Of a stretch of 64,000 bases of DNA, positions 45,395-55,529 are shown piece after piece. The stretch is from Alentia gelatinosa. Its lineage: Eukaryota > Annelida > Polychaeta > Phyllodocida > Polynoidae. The translations under genes and the position numbers were made by a program. The DNA is taken from NCBI GenBank assembly GCA_950022655.1, contig OX465587.1:31995716-32059715 (forward strand), written 5' to 3'. A model generated the notes under the pieces. That model did not search any database. It worked only from the letters and a program-made list of their open reading frames with translations, and had not been told where the DNA came from. Within the stretch, counting starts at the first letter, position 1, and each line of letters opens with the position of its first letter.

Positions 45395-45665
45395 TTCACG
45401 CATATTCACGCATGCGTATGAGGCGTATACAAGACTGTTTCCTCTTATATACAGATGCGTATTGGCTGTATTTCACACCAGGTGTATACGAGAGGAAATA
45501 TCCTCTGTGCTATATATATACGCCGGGCGTATATGTGAACCGATAGAAAATAAAAAAGCTTCGCCCCTGCCGCCTCCCGCCTGTTTGTGTTGGTAAAGGT
45601 ATAGGTGGTGTCAGTGAGAAATAGTGGTTCTCGTGGAGACCAAAAATGGTGGTTCTCGTGCAGTG
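45395..45665. repeat. GCGTATATA-rich repeat, copy 4
   Basis: GCGTATGAGGCGTATACAAG, GTATTTCACACCAGGTGTATA, GAGAGGAAATATCCTC, then GGTGGTTCTCGTGCAGTG. Confidence 0.65.
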
Positions 45666-46360
45666 TAAATACCTTTCAAGTAAGTGAGTTTTTTAGGTAC
45701 GCTCCGAGTGCACATGTATACAGTTTCACATCCATATCTTGGATCTTTCTTGAGTCATCTTTCAAAAATGATAACAAAAATAAATGAAAGAGGTTATAAA
45801 TATAAATATATGCGTTGTATATATCTTGCATCGAACCAACTACAGGGAGATCTATCCTAGGAAAAAAAACTATGATCATCTACCATCTGGCACAGACAAA
45901 CAGTAAGCCTTGACATGCAAGGCATGACACAAACATGCTATTGGTATGAGAGTTTAGGTTTAGCTTTTTTCAATAAGATTGTATTTTATATTTCAAGGTG
46001 TACGAGTTGAAGTCTGAGACAAATAACCCTGTGATTCTGTACCAAGGCACCTCCTCTGAATTCTATGGGATTAAGGGGAATTCACAATTTGAAATTCAGG
46101 TACTTGATAGGGTATTCTTCTGAGAAATATCCTGCTGAGATTCTGTACTGGAACACAATCTCCTGTCTGAATGGTCGGTTCCATTTCCCTGAGACAAGTA
46201 TTTATCCCCTGCAGTTGTCGGCAATGATTCCCCCAGATGAGAAACAAAATCTGAAGAATCTTTTATTCAAACACATTCAAAATGTTTGCAGGCATTTGGT
46301 AAGATAAATGAACCCAGTGTTGAGTCGCCGAATAAGTACCCGACCTTGCAAACAGCATCA
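45666..46360. other. Unassigned interval with dispersed repeat at 46000-46270
   Basis: The 46000-46270 part repeats the words GATTCTGTACTGGAACACAA, TCTCCTGTCTGAAT and TTCCCTGAGACAAG found at 23.95 and 52.65 kb. Confidence 0.5.
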
Positions 46361-46600
46361 CAGGTTTATTACACCCCTCACCTCATGGGTGAACAAGTTT
46401 GTTTAACTATTTATAAAACAATGATATTACCCCTGTTAGACTACGGAGATATTCTGTATGATACCTGTACTACTGCTGAACTGAATAAGCTACAAAGAAT
46501 GCAGAACCATGCAATTAGATATTTTCTAGCGCCTTGGGAGGGCTATACAGTCGAGAGTTGACCTCGAATCTTAGGGGCCACAATCACCCTCATAGCGAGG
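46361..46600 (+). pseudogene. 3' fragment of a LINE reverse transcriptase
   Basis: Encodes VCLTIYKTMILPLLDYGDIL and LNKLQRMQNHAIRYF, the C-terminal signature of Jockey/CR1-group LINEs. No palm domain remains. The following TTGGGAGGGCTATACAGTCG stretch recurs inverted at 58495-58575. Confidence 0.8.
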
Positions 46601-46749
46601 CTTGTACACCATCGACAGGCGGACTTTGGTTGACTATGCGCTTAATTTTCACCTGATTATCTAGTAAAGTATTTTGCAAGGCTGGCCGTATCTAACTGTA
46701 TATGTGTTGCGAATATGCGCCTGATCATATAAGAGAAGAAATTCAATGT

Positions 46750-47095
46750 ATTATTACATACCTATGGCTGAACGTCTATGATATACTACCCGCTCCTCGG
46801 GGTGCAGTATAAATAATGTTCGGGCGCAGTGCGCCCGTAGTGAATATTCCGGCGCACTGTGGCCGTAGTGAATCTCTCAGGTCAAAAATTACATAAAAAA
46901 GTGTTTAAAAGGCATTTTCTTGATATTTAGGCATGTAATAATAAGAAAACGTAGTGACTGAGTCCGAAGGGATGCCTTTCTCGGCCTTTAGATGCCATAA
47001 ATACGTCCCTCCGCCTGCGGCATCGGGACGTATTTATGGCATCAAAAGACCTCGAACGGCCATCCCTTCGGACTCAGTAACCACGTTTTCTCTTA
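46750..47095. mobile_element. Palindromic element copy 2, with a second hairpin in its loop
   Basis: Outer arms 46936-46976 and 47058-47094 (GAGTCCGAAGGGATG and perfect complement). The loop holds another perfect hairpin: GATGCCATAAATACGTCCC at 46991-47009 and its complement at 47025-47043. The 5' side shares TATTACATACCTATGGC with copy 1 but has about 110 bp of additional sequence containing a GGGCGCAGTGCGCCC palindrome. Confidence 0.85.
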
Positions 47096-47556
47096 ATCCC
47101 ATTGTGTTGTAAACTGTGGTTCGTTGAGACCAGTCGCCCTTGACTGAGAACTCGCCAGTATAGGGGACAGAGCCATTGTTAGTTCATGAAGCAGTCACTA
47201 GGTGGTCGGGGGACAAAACCTGTATTCTGGCTCTTTGTTCTTACGAAATTCAACTGCCTATCAATGTTTTACCAAGGTTCCTTTGACTATCTACACTGAT
47301 CCCAGAGTAGGAAGATATAATGCTAAAACCCAGGACATGAGGTCTTTTACATGGAACACTTTATTTACATATGAGCAAGGCAAGAAAAGTGACAATTCCC
47401 AATTATCACTCACTTCTTTTGCACTTCCAATAGTGAAGAACAGCTACTTTTTCACCTCCTTTAGTGAAGAACAGCTACTCGGGGGGCGTCATGGCGGCGC
47501 CCATGGATCATAGGCTATATGCCGTATAAATAAAAGTCTTTAAAAAAACAAAAAAA
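47096..47556. other. Unassigned interval before the LINE
   Basis: A 103-codon frame (47202-47513 +) has no recognisable motif. It ends in AATAAAAGTCTTTAAAAAAAC, which looks like the adenine-rich tail of an older retroposon directly 5' of the LINE. Confidence 0.4.
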
Positions 47557-47600
47557 GGGTACTGGACACCCAGGGTGGGTGCCTAAAGTGGGATTCACAC

Positions 47601-48134
47601 ATGGGATCCATGTACGACCTACCTCTCAATATAACAACTGAAAATGCGGCAACTGTTACGACAGGGAACAAAACCTTTTTCCAGGGACACTTGAGTCCAC
47701 TCTCGAATCTTTTTCCGTGCAAAACTGACGATGTTAAGAGCGGCATAAGCGGCCCTAGCGCCGAGCACGTCTATGCCATGCGCATGGCACGTTTTCACGA
47801 TGACAAGGCAGCCTACAGACAAATCCAAGAAACGTCTAACCCGTACACAGTCAAGTCTATAACACGCAAGATCAAGAAGGATCAGGCTTGGAAGAAAGTA
47901 GAGCAGCAACAGCTGGAAGAAGTTGTTAACCTAAAACTCACGCAACATCAATGGATAGCGGATCGTATCCTAAAGTCTAAGGCTGATAACTTCTACGAAG
48001 CCACACGCGACAGCACCTATGGTTGCGGACTCACCCTCTATGACATCAAAAATCTAGGCGCTGCCCCAGTGCCCAAACCCGGGTTTGCTAATGTGATGGG
48101 CGATATCATTACGAGGTTCAAGAACAAAGTGTGA
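47601..48134 (+). CDS. LINE ORF1a: NADAR (YbiA-like, DUF1768) domain protein
   Basis: 177 aa, almost entirely one NADAR domain. Seen in order: FFQGHLSPLSNLFPC (residues 26-40, the family's F-G...SNF block), SAEHVYAMRMARF (53-65, with the conserved Glu55), W97 and W118, SKADNFYEATRDSTYGCGL (126-143, the family's E..D..WG.G block with Tyr in place of the usual Trp), and ANVMGDIITRF (163-173, the N-LG..L..R end). NADAR proteins are N-glycosidases; members hydrolyse phosphorylated riboflavin precursors or remove ADP-ribose from guanine bases. The role in the retrotransposon is unknown; processing of ADP-ribosylated nucleic acid at the target or on element RNA is inference. No signal peptide, so cytosolic or nuclear. 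A start at Met4 is equally possible. It lies 72 bp before the next ORF. Confidence 0.85.
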   Translation: MGSMYDLPLNITTENAATVTTGNKTFFQGHLSPLSNLFPCKTDDVKSGISGPSAEHVYAMRMARFHDDKAAYRQIQETSNPYTVKSITRKIKKDQAWKKVEQQQLEEVVNLKLTQHQWIADRILKSKADNFYEATRDSTYGCGLTLYDIKNLGAAPVPKPGFANVMGDIITRFKNKV

Positions 48135-48206
48135 GTACTGAGCAAGTTTACATTATTTAAACTGATTAAACCTTGAACGCCCGACCCGTGCCTATCCCAT
48201 CTAGCC

Positions 48207-48857
48207 ATGTTCAGGGTGCTACTGCTAGCGGACTCGAGAGGCGGAGGATTTAAGAGCAGGCTCGATGACCAGTTACACACCCAAAACATATCAAACGTGT
48301 CCTTTGATGTACTCTGGTACCGAGGGGCCACAATACGGGAAACTGTTAACCGAGCCAGGCCAACACTTGACAAACGCGAAAAATACGACCTACTGTACTT
48401 TGCCTCAGGTGTAAATAACTGTACAACCAAACTGCGTTTTAGAAACATAGTGCCCAATTTCGAACGAACAACTGACATTGTAGACCACCTGATGAAGGAA
48501 CTAGGGACAGCAAAGTTAGACCTGGCAAGGTATGCAAGGCTGGTAATAGTATGCGAGTTTATAGGTCTCTCATATGAGATATACAATACACACGGCGAGC
48601 CTTTCAAGGAAGAGCAAAAAGCCCTAAATGATGCTGCAGTAGAGGTCAACAAAGCTATACTTAATCTTAACCAGCTAGAAAATATAGTGACACCCCATAT
48701 GCATCAACAAGTCCATAAATCTAGGCACGGTCGTATGGGACACCGTTACTCAGGAACCACCACTGATGGCATTCATTACACCGCTGAAACGAAAGACAAA
48801 TTCGCACGAAATATCGTGTACACGCTGCAATCGAACATACATCTAATCTGTAATTGA
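48207..48857 (+). CDS. LINE ORF1b: SGNH-hydrolase/esterase-like protein
   Basis: 216 aa. It begins FRVLLLADSRGGGF, with the nucleophile-type Ser10 in a GDS-like position, then G40 (WYRGATI), a block III-like SGVNN (67-71), and DGIH at 187-190, the usual Asp-x-x-His pair near the C-terminus. This order matches the SGNH fold. Esterase-like ORF1 proteins are known from CR1-group LINEs, which fits its place before the EN-RT ORF. The substrate is unknown. The frame is intact. Confidence 0.75.
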   Translation: MFRVLLLADSRGGGFKSRLDDQLHTQNISNVSFDVLWYRGATIRETVNRARPTLDKREKYDLLYFASGVNNCTTKLRFRNIVPNFERTTDIVDHLMKELGTAKLDLARYARLVIVCEFIGLSYEIYNTHGEPFKEEQKALNDAAVEVNKAILNLNQLENIVTPHMHQQVHKSRHGRMGHRYSGTTTDGIHYTAETKDKFARNIVYTLQSNIHLICN

Positions 48858-49405
48858 CTGTCAATCCAAGTTCTGACACTTGACATGTGATCTAAAGCAA
48901 TGTAATGAGTTTCTTTATACAAATCAAATGGCAGAGTGGTTAATCATGCTGTCTAAGATTTACAAAACGGAAACACCATCAGAACCGACGTTAACCCAAC
49001 TCATGACTAGAGAGTGGTCAATCATGACTCTGTCAACAATGAGCTGTCACCGATAACAAACTGACATATATTTGAGAGAGTGGTAGTCATGCTCTCAACC
49101 ACTATGCCCGACCAACCACTTTACACCATGCCAAAGGCACACGCAACCAAACTGTAAGTTACAATTACGTCCCTTTTTCCTCCTTCCAACTACTTCGATG
49201 TACCAGAAACTATTGATTGGGTGAGTACGGATCCGTGACTCACAACACGACATACTGCTCCTACAACCAACTGCTATGATATGCACTGGTCTGGACCGAG
49301 TGGTGGCTGCCCTGGCAACCATTCAAAACCCATGTCTAACAAGCAAGATCTCAATAAGAGTTAAACCTACACTAAAAATCGTACCCATCTCAAAAACACC
49401 TTACC
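48858..49405 (+). other. 548-bp spacer between SGNH and EN-RT ORFs
   Basis: No frame of note. Three imperfect repeats of AGAGTGGTNAATCATG occur at about 48934, 49010 and 49077, and CCAACCACTTTACACC follows. Long for a LINE inter-ORF gap. Confidence 0.6.
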
Positions 49406-52249
49406 ATGACAGATAGACTACACAAAATGGGGAAAGGACTCCACATAGCTCATGCCAATGTTCAAAGCTTGAAAAATAAAGCTGATCTTACAGGAATAAC
49501 CATCAAACAATCTGGCATACAAGCATTCACACTCTCCGAAACCTGGCTCACTGCCGATTTTAATGAGGCGATGTTTAGTATCGATGGCTATACTCTAATT
49601 AGAAATGACAGAAAATGGTTGAATCATGATGGCCAAATAAAAATTGGAGGGGGGGTTGGAGCGTATATCAAGAGCGAAATCGAATACGAGATACTAGACA
49701 CTCTAAACATGAGCACACCCACTATTGAATCCCTTTGGGTGCAGCTCAAACTACCGCATCAGAAAGACCAAATCCTTGGTATTATTTACCGCCCACGCAA
49801 AGGGGACATAGCGGCATTCACAGAAACACTAATTGAACAAGCAGTCACTGTCAAAAACACCCACAACGCTGAACTCACTCTACTAGGCGATTTCAATGTC
49901 AACTACCTTGATGCTAATTCCAACGAAACCAAAATCCTCAAAAGTCTTGAACTTGAAACTAATCTAAAACAAATAATCGAGGTACCAACTAGATATAACA
50001 ACACTTTAGATTTAATCTTCACAGACACCAGATTTATACATCAACACGGAACACTTGATTACAGCTTCAGTGATCACTGTTCTATATACCTCACTAAGAA
50101 GAAACAGAAAGATACTTACCATACAAAACAGTACCAGGGTAGATCCTATAAAAATTATAGTAAACAAAACATGCACGACCGCCTATCGGGTGTTGATTGG
50201 ACGCCCCTCTATGAAATGGGCAATCCAGAAGAGGCGTGGAAATTCATGCTTGATAATATCATAGAAATACTTGACTTAGATTGCCCAATCAGGCAACATC
50301 AGATAAGACATAGGGAAGAACCCTGGATTAACGATGAAATAGTAGACGCAATACTAGAGAAAAACAGAGCTTGGCGACACGCCCAGAACACAAGGCTTGA
50401 ACCAGACTGGATTGAAGCCAGACAATTGCGAAATCACACCAAACATCTCATAATGCATGCAAAACGAGACTACATACAAAATCATATGGGTGATGACTGC
50501 AAAAAGTTCTGGGGGAAAATCCAGAAACTACTACCCACCAAGCAGGCTTACACATCCATTAACCTAGTAGATGAGAGCAATGGGAAAGATGTTGACGAAG
50601 AAACCACGGCAACATTTATTAATGACTTCTTCAGTAATATCGGTGCTAAACTGGCCAGTAAGTTCGACAACGAATGGGTTGATGATAATACCGAAACTGA
50701 TTGTCGGATGGATGACTTTCTAATCTCATTGGAAGATACTGAAAAGGTGATAAGGGAAATTGACATATCCAAATCCAGTGCAATTGAAGGTGTATCCACT
50801 AGGGTACTGAAAGACAGCTTTGAACTACTAAAAGTGGAACTTCAATTCATCTTTAATCTAACACTAGAAAGCGGGTCCTTCCCTAACTCATGGAAACGAG
50901 CTGTTGTTATACCGATCCCGAAACCTAACTTTAAGCATGAGGTTGGGAACCTTAGGCCCATATCACTTTTACCCTTACCTGGAAAGTTACTCGAAAAGTT
51001 AATTCATAAGCACATGTCCATATACCTAGAAAACAACAACCTACTTAACCAAGACCAAGGCGGCTTCCGCAAACAACATTCTACAGTCCTTACAACAGCC
51101 GAACTAACTGATGACCTCTTTCAACACCTTAACAACAAACAACTAGCACTCACTACTTTTATCGATCTCACCAAAGCTTTCGACACTGTATCCCATGAAA
51201 TATTACTAAAAAAACTAATAAGCCTAGGCATCAATAAAAAACTCCAAACCTGGATTCAAAACTATCTCACCAATAGAACTCAACGAACTAGAGCCAACAA
51301 CCAACTATCCGATACCCATACAATTACTCATGGCGTCCCGCAGGGGTCCACTCTTGGGCCCTTGCTCTTCCTGATTTTCGTCCATAACATAAATTGCAAA
51401 CTACAATACTGCCAAATGAAACTATACGCCGATGACGCTGTAATCTACTTAGGTGGGAACAACATACACGAAATCTACACCAAGGTACAACACGATCTTA
51501 GTATCATGGAACAATGGTGCAACAACAATCGACTAACAATAAATGCTAACAAAACAAAATCAATGCTCTTTGGCTCGCGACATAAACTAAATATAAATAA
51601 CACCTTCGATCTCAAATTGTTTTTGGCCGGCCAGCAGCTAGAGAAAGTGAACAAGTTTAATTACCTAGGTATCCTACTCGAACCAACACTCACATACGAA
51701 AAACAGATCAATAGTATGATTAGTCGAGCATCACATAAGATCTACATGCTTTCGTTCATTCGGAAATACCTAACAAGAACACAAGCCATTGCAATCTATA
51801 AAGCGAAAATACTGCCTTATCTTGAGTATGGCGGTATTCTTATCCATAACACAAACAGCACATCACTAACTAAGCTGCAAAGGTGCCAGAACAAAGGCCT
51901 ACGTGTCTGCTATAACACTAGAGACTGTGTGGCAACAAATCTTCTCCATAAAACCTTTAATATAAACTATCTCTATGACAGAAGACAGACCCAACTACTA
52001 AAAATAGCTTTTGCCCGCGCCCAAAACCACTCTAACTTAACAAATGCTAACAGACAAACGCGACTGCATGATGGCCCGGTGCTTCACACATGCCAACACA
52101 TACAAGTATCGAAATATAAAGAATCAGTTAAATACAAAGCCTCGAATCTCTGGAACACCCAGACACCAACATTCAGGAAAATTAGTGAAGCAGATTCTAT
52201 GAGTAGGACCCTGCAACACAGAATGTCAAGACAACTAGACAATTATTAA
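49406..52249 (+). CDS. LINE ORF2: AP-like endonuclease and reverse transcriptase
   Basis: 947 aa, intact. Endonuclease (about 10-235): HANVQSLKNK, SETWL, GIIYRPRKGD, LLGDFNVNY, DLIFTD and SDHCSI supply the Asn, Glu, Asp and His residues of the family. RT (about 480-770): VVIPIPKP, LRPISLLPLPGKLLEKLI, DQGGFRKQHST, motif A FIDLTKAFDTVSHE, motif B HGVPQGSTLGPLLF, motif C LYADDAVIY. The C-terminal region has NKFNYLGILLEP, ILPYLEYGGIL and KLQRCQNKGLR, typical of Jockey/CR1-group elements. The endonuclease nicks genomic DNA and the RT copies element RNA from the nick. ATG 49406 is followed in frame by a second Met at residue 8. Confidence 0.95.
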   Translation: MTDRLHKMGKGLHIAHANVQSLKNKADLTGITIKQSGIQAFTLSETWLTADFNEAMFSIDGYTLIRNDRKWLNHDGQIKIGGGVGAYIKSEIEYEILDTLNMSTPTIESLWVQLKLPHQKDQILGIIYRPRKGDIAAFTETLIEQAVTVKNTHNAELTLLGDFNVNYLDANSNETKILKSLELETNLKQIIEVPTRYNNTLDLIFTDTRFIHQHGTLDYSFSDHCSIYLTKKKQKDTYHTKQYQGRSYKNYSKQNMHDRLSGVDWTPLYEMGNPEEAWKFMLDNIIEILDLDCPIRQHQIRHREEPWINDEIVDAILEKNRAWRHAQNTRLEPDWIEARQLRNHTKHLIMHAKRDYIQNHMGDDCKKFWGKIQKLLPTKQAYTSINLVDESNGKDVDEETTATFINDFFSNIGAKLASKFDNEWVDDNTETDCRMDDFLISLEDTEKVIREIDISKSSAIEGVSTRVLKDSFELLKVELQFIFNLTLESGSFPNSWKRAVVIPIPKPNFKHEVGNLRPISLLPLPGKLLEKLIHKHMSIYLENNNLLNQDQGGFRKQHSTVLTTAELTDDLFQHLNNKQLALTTFIDLTKAFDTVSHEILLKKLISLGINKKLQTWIQNYLTNRTQRTRANNQLSDTHTITHGVPQGSTLGPLLFLIFVHNINCKLQYCQMKLYADDAVIYLGGNNIHEIYTKVQHDLSIMEQWCNNNRLTINANKTKSMLFGSRHKLNINNTFDLKLFLAGQQLEKVNKFNYLGILLEPTLTYEKQINSMISRASHKIYMLSFIRKYLTRTQAIAIYKAKILPYLEYGGILIHNTNSTSLTKLQRCQNKGLRVCYNTRDCVATNLLHKTFNINYLYDRRQTQLLKIAFARAQNHSNLTNANRQTRLHDGPVLHTCQHIQVSKYKESVKYKASNLWNTQTPTFRKISEADSMSRTLQHRMSRQLDNY

Positions 52250-52646
52250 CTATCCAGAAGCTGAAGCCAGGACAGACTAAAGATTTTTTCCTTGTTATTC
52301 CCCTTACCCAAACTAAACATGAACCTACCAATGCACTAGTCACTGTTACATATGTGCTTAAACTGTGGTATATCCATTAGACTGATGGGGAACCTAGTTT
52401 GTAAGACTTTGGGAGGGATGGGATGTCTTGTTGCTGGCCTATCTCGGCCGATCTCTGTATACTTGCACTGTCATATCATTACTCAAGCACAATTTGTAGC
52501 CATGAACAATGTAAGCCTATTTCTTAGGCACTAATGGCATGTTGAACGCTATTTTTCAGCTGGAGTGGCTGGAAGATAGGGCTATCTATTAGCCCTAAGC
52601 CTTACTCCAGGGTAAATAAAAACCTAAAAAAAAAAAAAAAAAAAAA
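52250..52646 (+). other. LINE 3' UTR with terminal hairpin, AATAAA and poly(A)
   Basis: 52560-52610 folds: CTGGAGT pairs with ACTCCAG and, inside, AGGGCTA with TAGCCCT around a TCTAT loop. AATAAA is at 52615-52620 and 21 A at 52626-52646. The hairpin may be the RT recognition site, as in LINEs with a 3' stem-loop. Confidence 0.8.
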
Positions 52647-52649
52647 TGT

Positions 52650-53300
52650 ACCTCACAGAGTGTTTGTCCAAGAGACAAGTCCTGCTGAGATTCTAGCTCG
52701 GCACACATTGAAACCAGTCCTCTGGACTGAGTGTAACCGAGTATAAATAAATGTTTCAAAATTATTTCTTTTTAAATTTGGTACTGGAACACAATCTCTT
52801 TGTCTGAATTGCATGGTCCCATTTTGCTGAGACATGTTCTTTTTGCTTGCAATTGTCAGTGACAATCACCTTTAACAAAGGACAGAATCTCGTGAGATTT
52901 TGACTTTAAACAGGTTTAAGATTAAGAGGGTTATGTTGGTGAGACAAATGTACTTCACACGTTCTCTCCCTGTCTGTGAGTCTCCTATTGACACGGGGAA
53001 GTACCCTGAGTCAGTGCCTGTGTACTCTGTGTAGGGGTGTAGGGTTGAGGCTCTGGACCTGGTAAGTCTTGCCATGTGAATTGAATCTGCCATGTTACCC
53101 TGAGACTGTACAATGCCCCAATCTGTGGAACTTTGTACCCAGCTGGAAATAGTAGCCAACTGGGGCAAAGGTGTGAACTACACCAGTCTCAGGTCCATTT
53201 GTCCCTTCATGTGAATCAAACTTTAGAACTTTGTCAAACAGGTGTGTCCTTCCATGTGAATCCCATTTTCTATTTTTCCTTGAGACTGGCAACCATAACT
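52650..53300. repeat. Diverged dispersed-repeat region
   Basis: 52650-52865 has the GAGACAAGTCCTGCTGAGATT, TACTGGAACACAATCTC and TTTTGCTGAGACATG words also present at 23.95 and 46.0 kb. 53070-53290 has CCATGTGAATC/TCATGTGAATC three times with CTTGAGACTGG, suggesting related degenerate units. Confidence 0.5.
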
Positions 53301-54003
53301 ATGAAATCACATATTCTACAACACCTAGATATATAATCATATTATATTCTCAGGAACTTGACAGGGGTTTAATTTTCCAAGCCACAATGTCTGATAAGCC
53401 TTTAAGCACTACAAGGCCCCTTTTTAGTTAATGTTCGAGAAGACGTAGTGATAAAGAATAATGTGCAGATAAATATAAATGCATAAATGTTGATCATATA
53501 TGAAATAAGAAACAGGTAGCGATACAGGAATGCTATCGGTCCAGGTCACTGCTATTTGGCACAGACAGCAAGCCATGACGCACAAAAGGCATGTATGGTA
53601 AGGATAACAGATTGGGACCTCGTACCGTAGTGGAGGCCGTTCTTGTGACAAACAGCCAGAAACCTACTATGCATGACTACCTTTTATGGTCAGGTAAATA
53701 GATGCGGATTTATTATTTTGCTGTTGGCACACAGGATGAGATATTGAGTTTCCTGATACGTAATTTCGCTGTAAAAACGACAACATGGCATTTCCTTTGA
53801 GCGTGGGACACAAGCTCATTTATGATGCCTAAAGGTAGGAGTGGTTAGTAGACTTTGAGCTTGCTGCAAAAAAATAACCATTCACCATCTGGGTGCTATG
53901 ACACTGACTTACGGAAGGGAGCAGTAGGCCAGTGTCTCAGTGTCTTGGGTGCGTGCCAAGATAACCATGACCAATTGTAGGTGATTGCACCACGAAAATA
54001 CAT
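53301..54003. other. Unassigned interval
   Basis: No gene recognised. Confidence 0.4.
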
Positions 54004-54369
54004 AGACAATAATCGATGGTTTTGTGGACAGGCGGCCATAAACCATGATAGGTTGACGCGTCGTAATACACGAGCGCTAGCGAGAGTGGTTTAGAGAGCC
54101 GCCTGTGCACAAAATCATAGTTTGTTGCATTTATTATCCATCTTTTCGATAAATTAAACCCAGTAATTGTCATTTTAAAGGGTATAACAATAGGGACTAT
54201 TTCTTTGTTCTATAGCAAAAGGGACTATTTTTCCCGTATACCATGGTTTTGAGGCCGTATACCACAGGTTTGAATCTGTATACCACAGTTATGGTATCTG
54301 ACAGGATTTATACAATGGGTTGTGTCCCCATACATTTTCAATGAGGGCTTTGTATACGACGGATAATAC
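54004..54369 (+). mobile_element. Palindrome-headed MITE, family 1, copy 3
   Basis: Collinear with 431-828 from GACAATAATCGATGG to CGACGGATAATA. The palindrome apex has lost about 30 bp of its right arm. Confidence 0.8.
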
Positions 54370-55529
54370 AGTAAGGACAACACATAAAGATTACGGTTAC
54401 TGACATCCTCATAGTGAAAATAAAGGATATTAAAAACACTAGGGACCGAAATACCTCATTGACTCACTAGTGGTTAATATATTTGGATTCTAGACTGGCT
54501 TTCGTAGTAATGGGAGGTTGACTGGGTGCAAATGGGTAACAGAAAATGGCTCATATACTGAATATAACCCAAACTTTTTAATTGGTATTTATTCGTAGTT
54601 CAATGCTCATTCACCAATAATGAATACATACCCTTTCCCCTAGTTTACCAACCTGGAAGATGATATCTCCAATATAGCTCAATATTAGTGTGAGACTTCA
54701 GAGCAAGTTCTAAAGTTCAGGTCTAGACATCCCCATCATGGCCAGCAATATTGGTTTCTATATGTTAAATGATGAGATGTCATTGGAGGAAAAAGTTTAT
54801 TACACTAAGAGGTGCACTGCGCAAGTTGTTACAATTAGGAACAACTAGTTATAACTTGGTTAATACAATTAAATTAATCCATCGCTCTGCCCAACTATGT
54901 GGCATTTCTCTCGCCCCAAGTGATAAAGTCTGTTGGTGGAGGGGCGGGCAGTTGGAAGCGTGTGCTGCGCGCGGGCCCCTGCAGGGATGTCCGGTCTCCC
55001 CTGGCTAGTGGTGTGAGGGGAGGGGGTTGACCGCAGAAGGGTGACTGCTGCGCCCTCTCTCGTCTTTCATTTAAACCTTTCTGTATACTATATAACTAAA
55101 AAAAGTAATCATCAAATGTATTCATGTTTATTAGTATTAGATACATGATAGTTGTGTGTGATGAGAATGAAGGAAGGACTAGTCTGTTTGAAGTAGTGGA
55201 TGTCTAGTCATTAAAACCCGGCGAGAATTCAACCAGCTTTTTGAACTCTAGGGTACTCTATATGTGTTGAATGGAAGCAGGTAGTTTTGACCAGATGTGT
55301 ACACCATGTAATACGGAGAGTTCATCACTAATTGGCTCCTTGTGTGGTTCACATGAAAAGTTATTTTCTCTTTTTGTCGCGTGTTCCTACCATCAACTTG
55401 ACTCTATCTATTGTTGAATTTATTCCGGAACATGATAGTGACAAGTAATTTCCTTCAACAAGTCCATAATGGATCCACACCACAAGAATGTTGCATCTCA
55501 GACAGTGACATGCCTCTACTTGCGTGACC
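54370..55529. other. Unassigned interval
   Basis: Short frames only (for example 54769-55008 +). Nothing recognised, although the right part could hold the decayed 3' UTR of the minus-strand LINE that follows. Confidence 0.4.

Larger units (their letters stand above)
47557..52646 (+). mobile_element. LINE that appears intact, encoding NADAR, SGNH-like and EN-RT proteins
   Basis: About 5.1 kb: a short leader, three ORFs in the same orientation (177, 216 and 947 aa), a 0.4-kb 3' UTR with a hairpin, AATAAA and 21 A. None of the ORFs has a stop or frameshift. The 5' boundary is set only approximately, at GGGTACTGGACACCC after an A-rich run. A target duplication cannot be told from the poly(A). 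The endonuclease and RT place it in the Jockey/CR1 group. Confidence 0.88.

Noticed and set aside
47202..47513. Additional LINE ORF before the NADAR ORF
   Set aside because: No motif, and an A-rich tail-like sequence separates it from the LINE.
48930..48960. tRNA-like A box TGGCAGAGTGGTTAA
   Set aside because: No B box at the needed distance and no cloverleaf; it is one of three local AGAGTGGT repeats.
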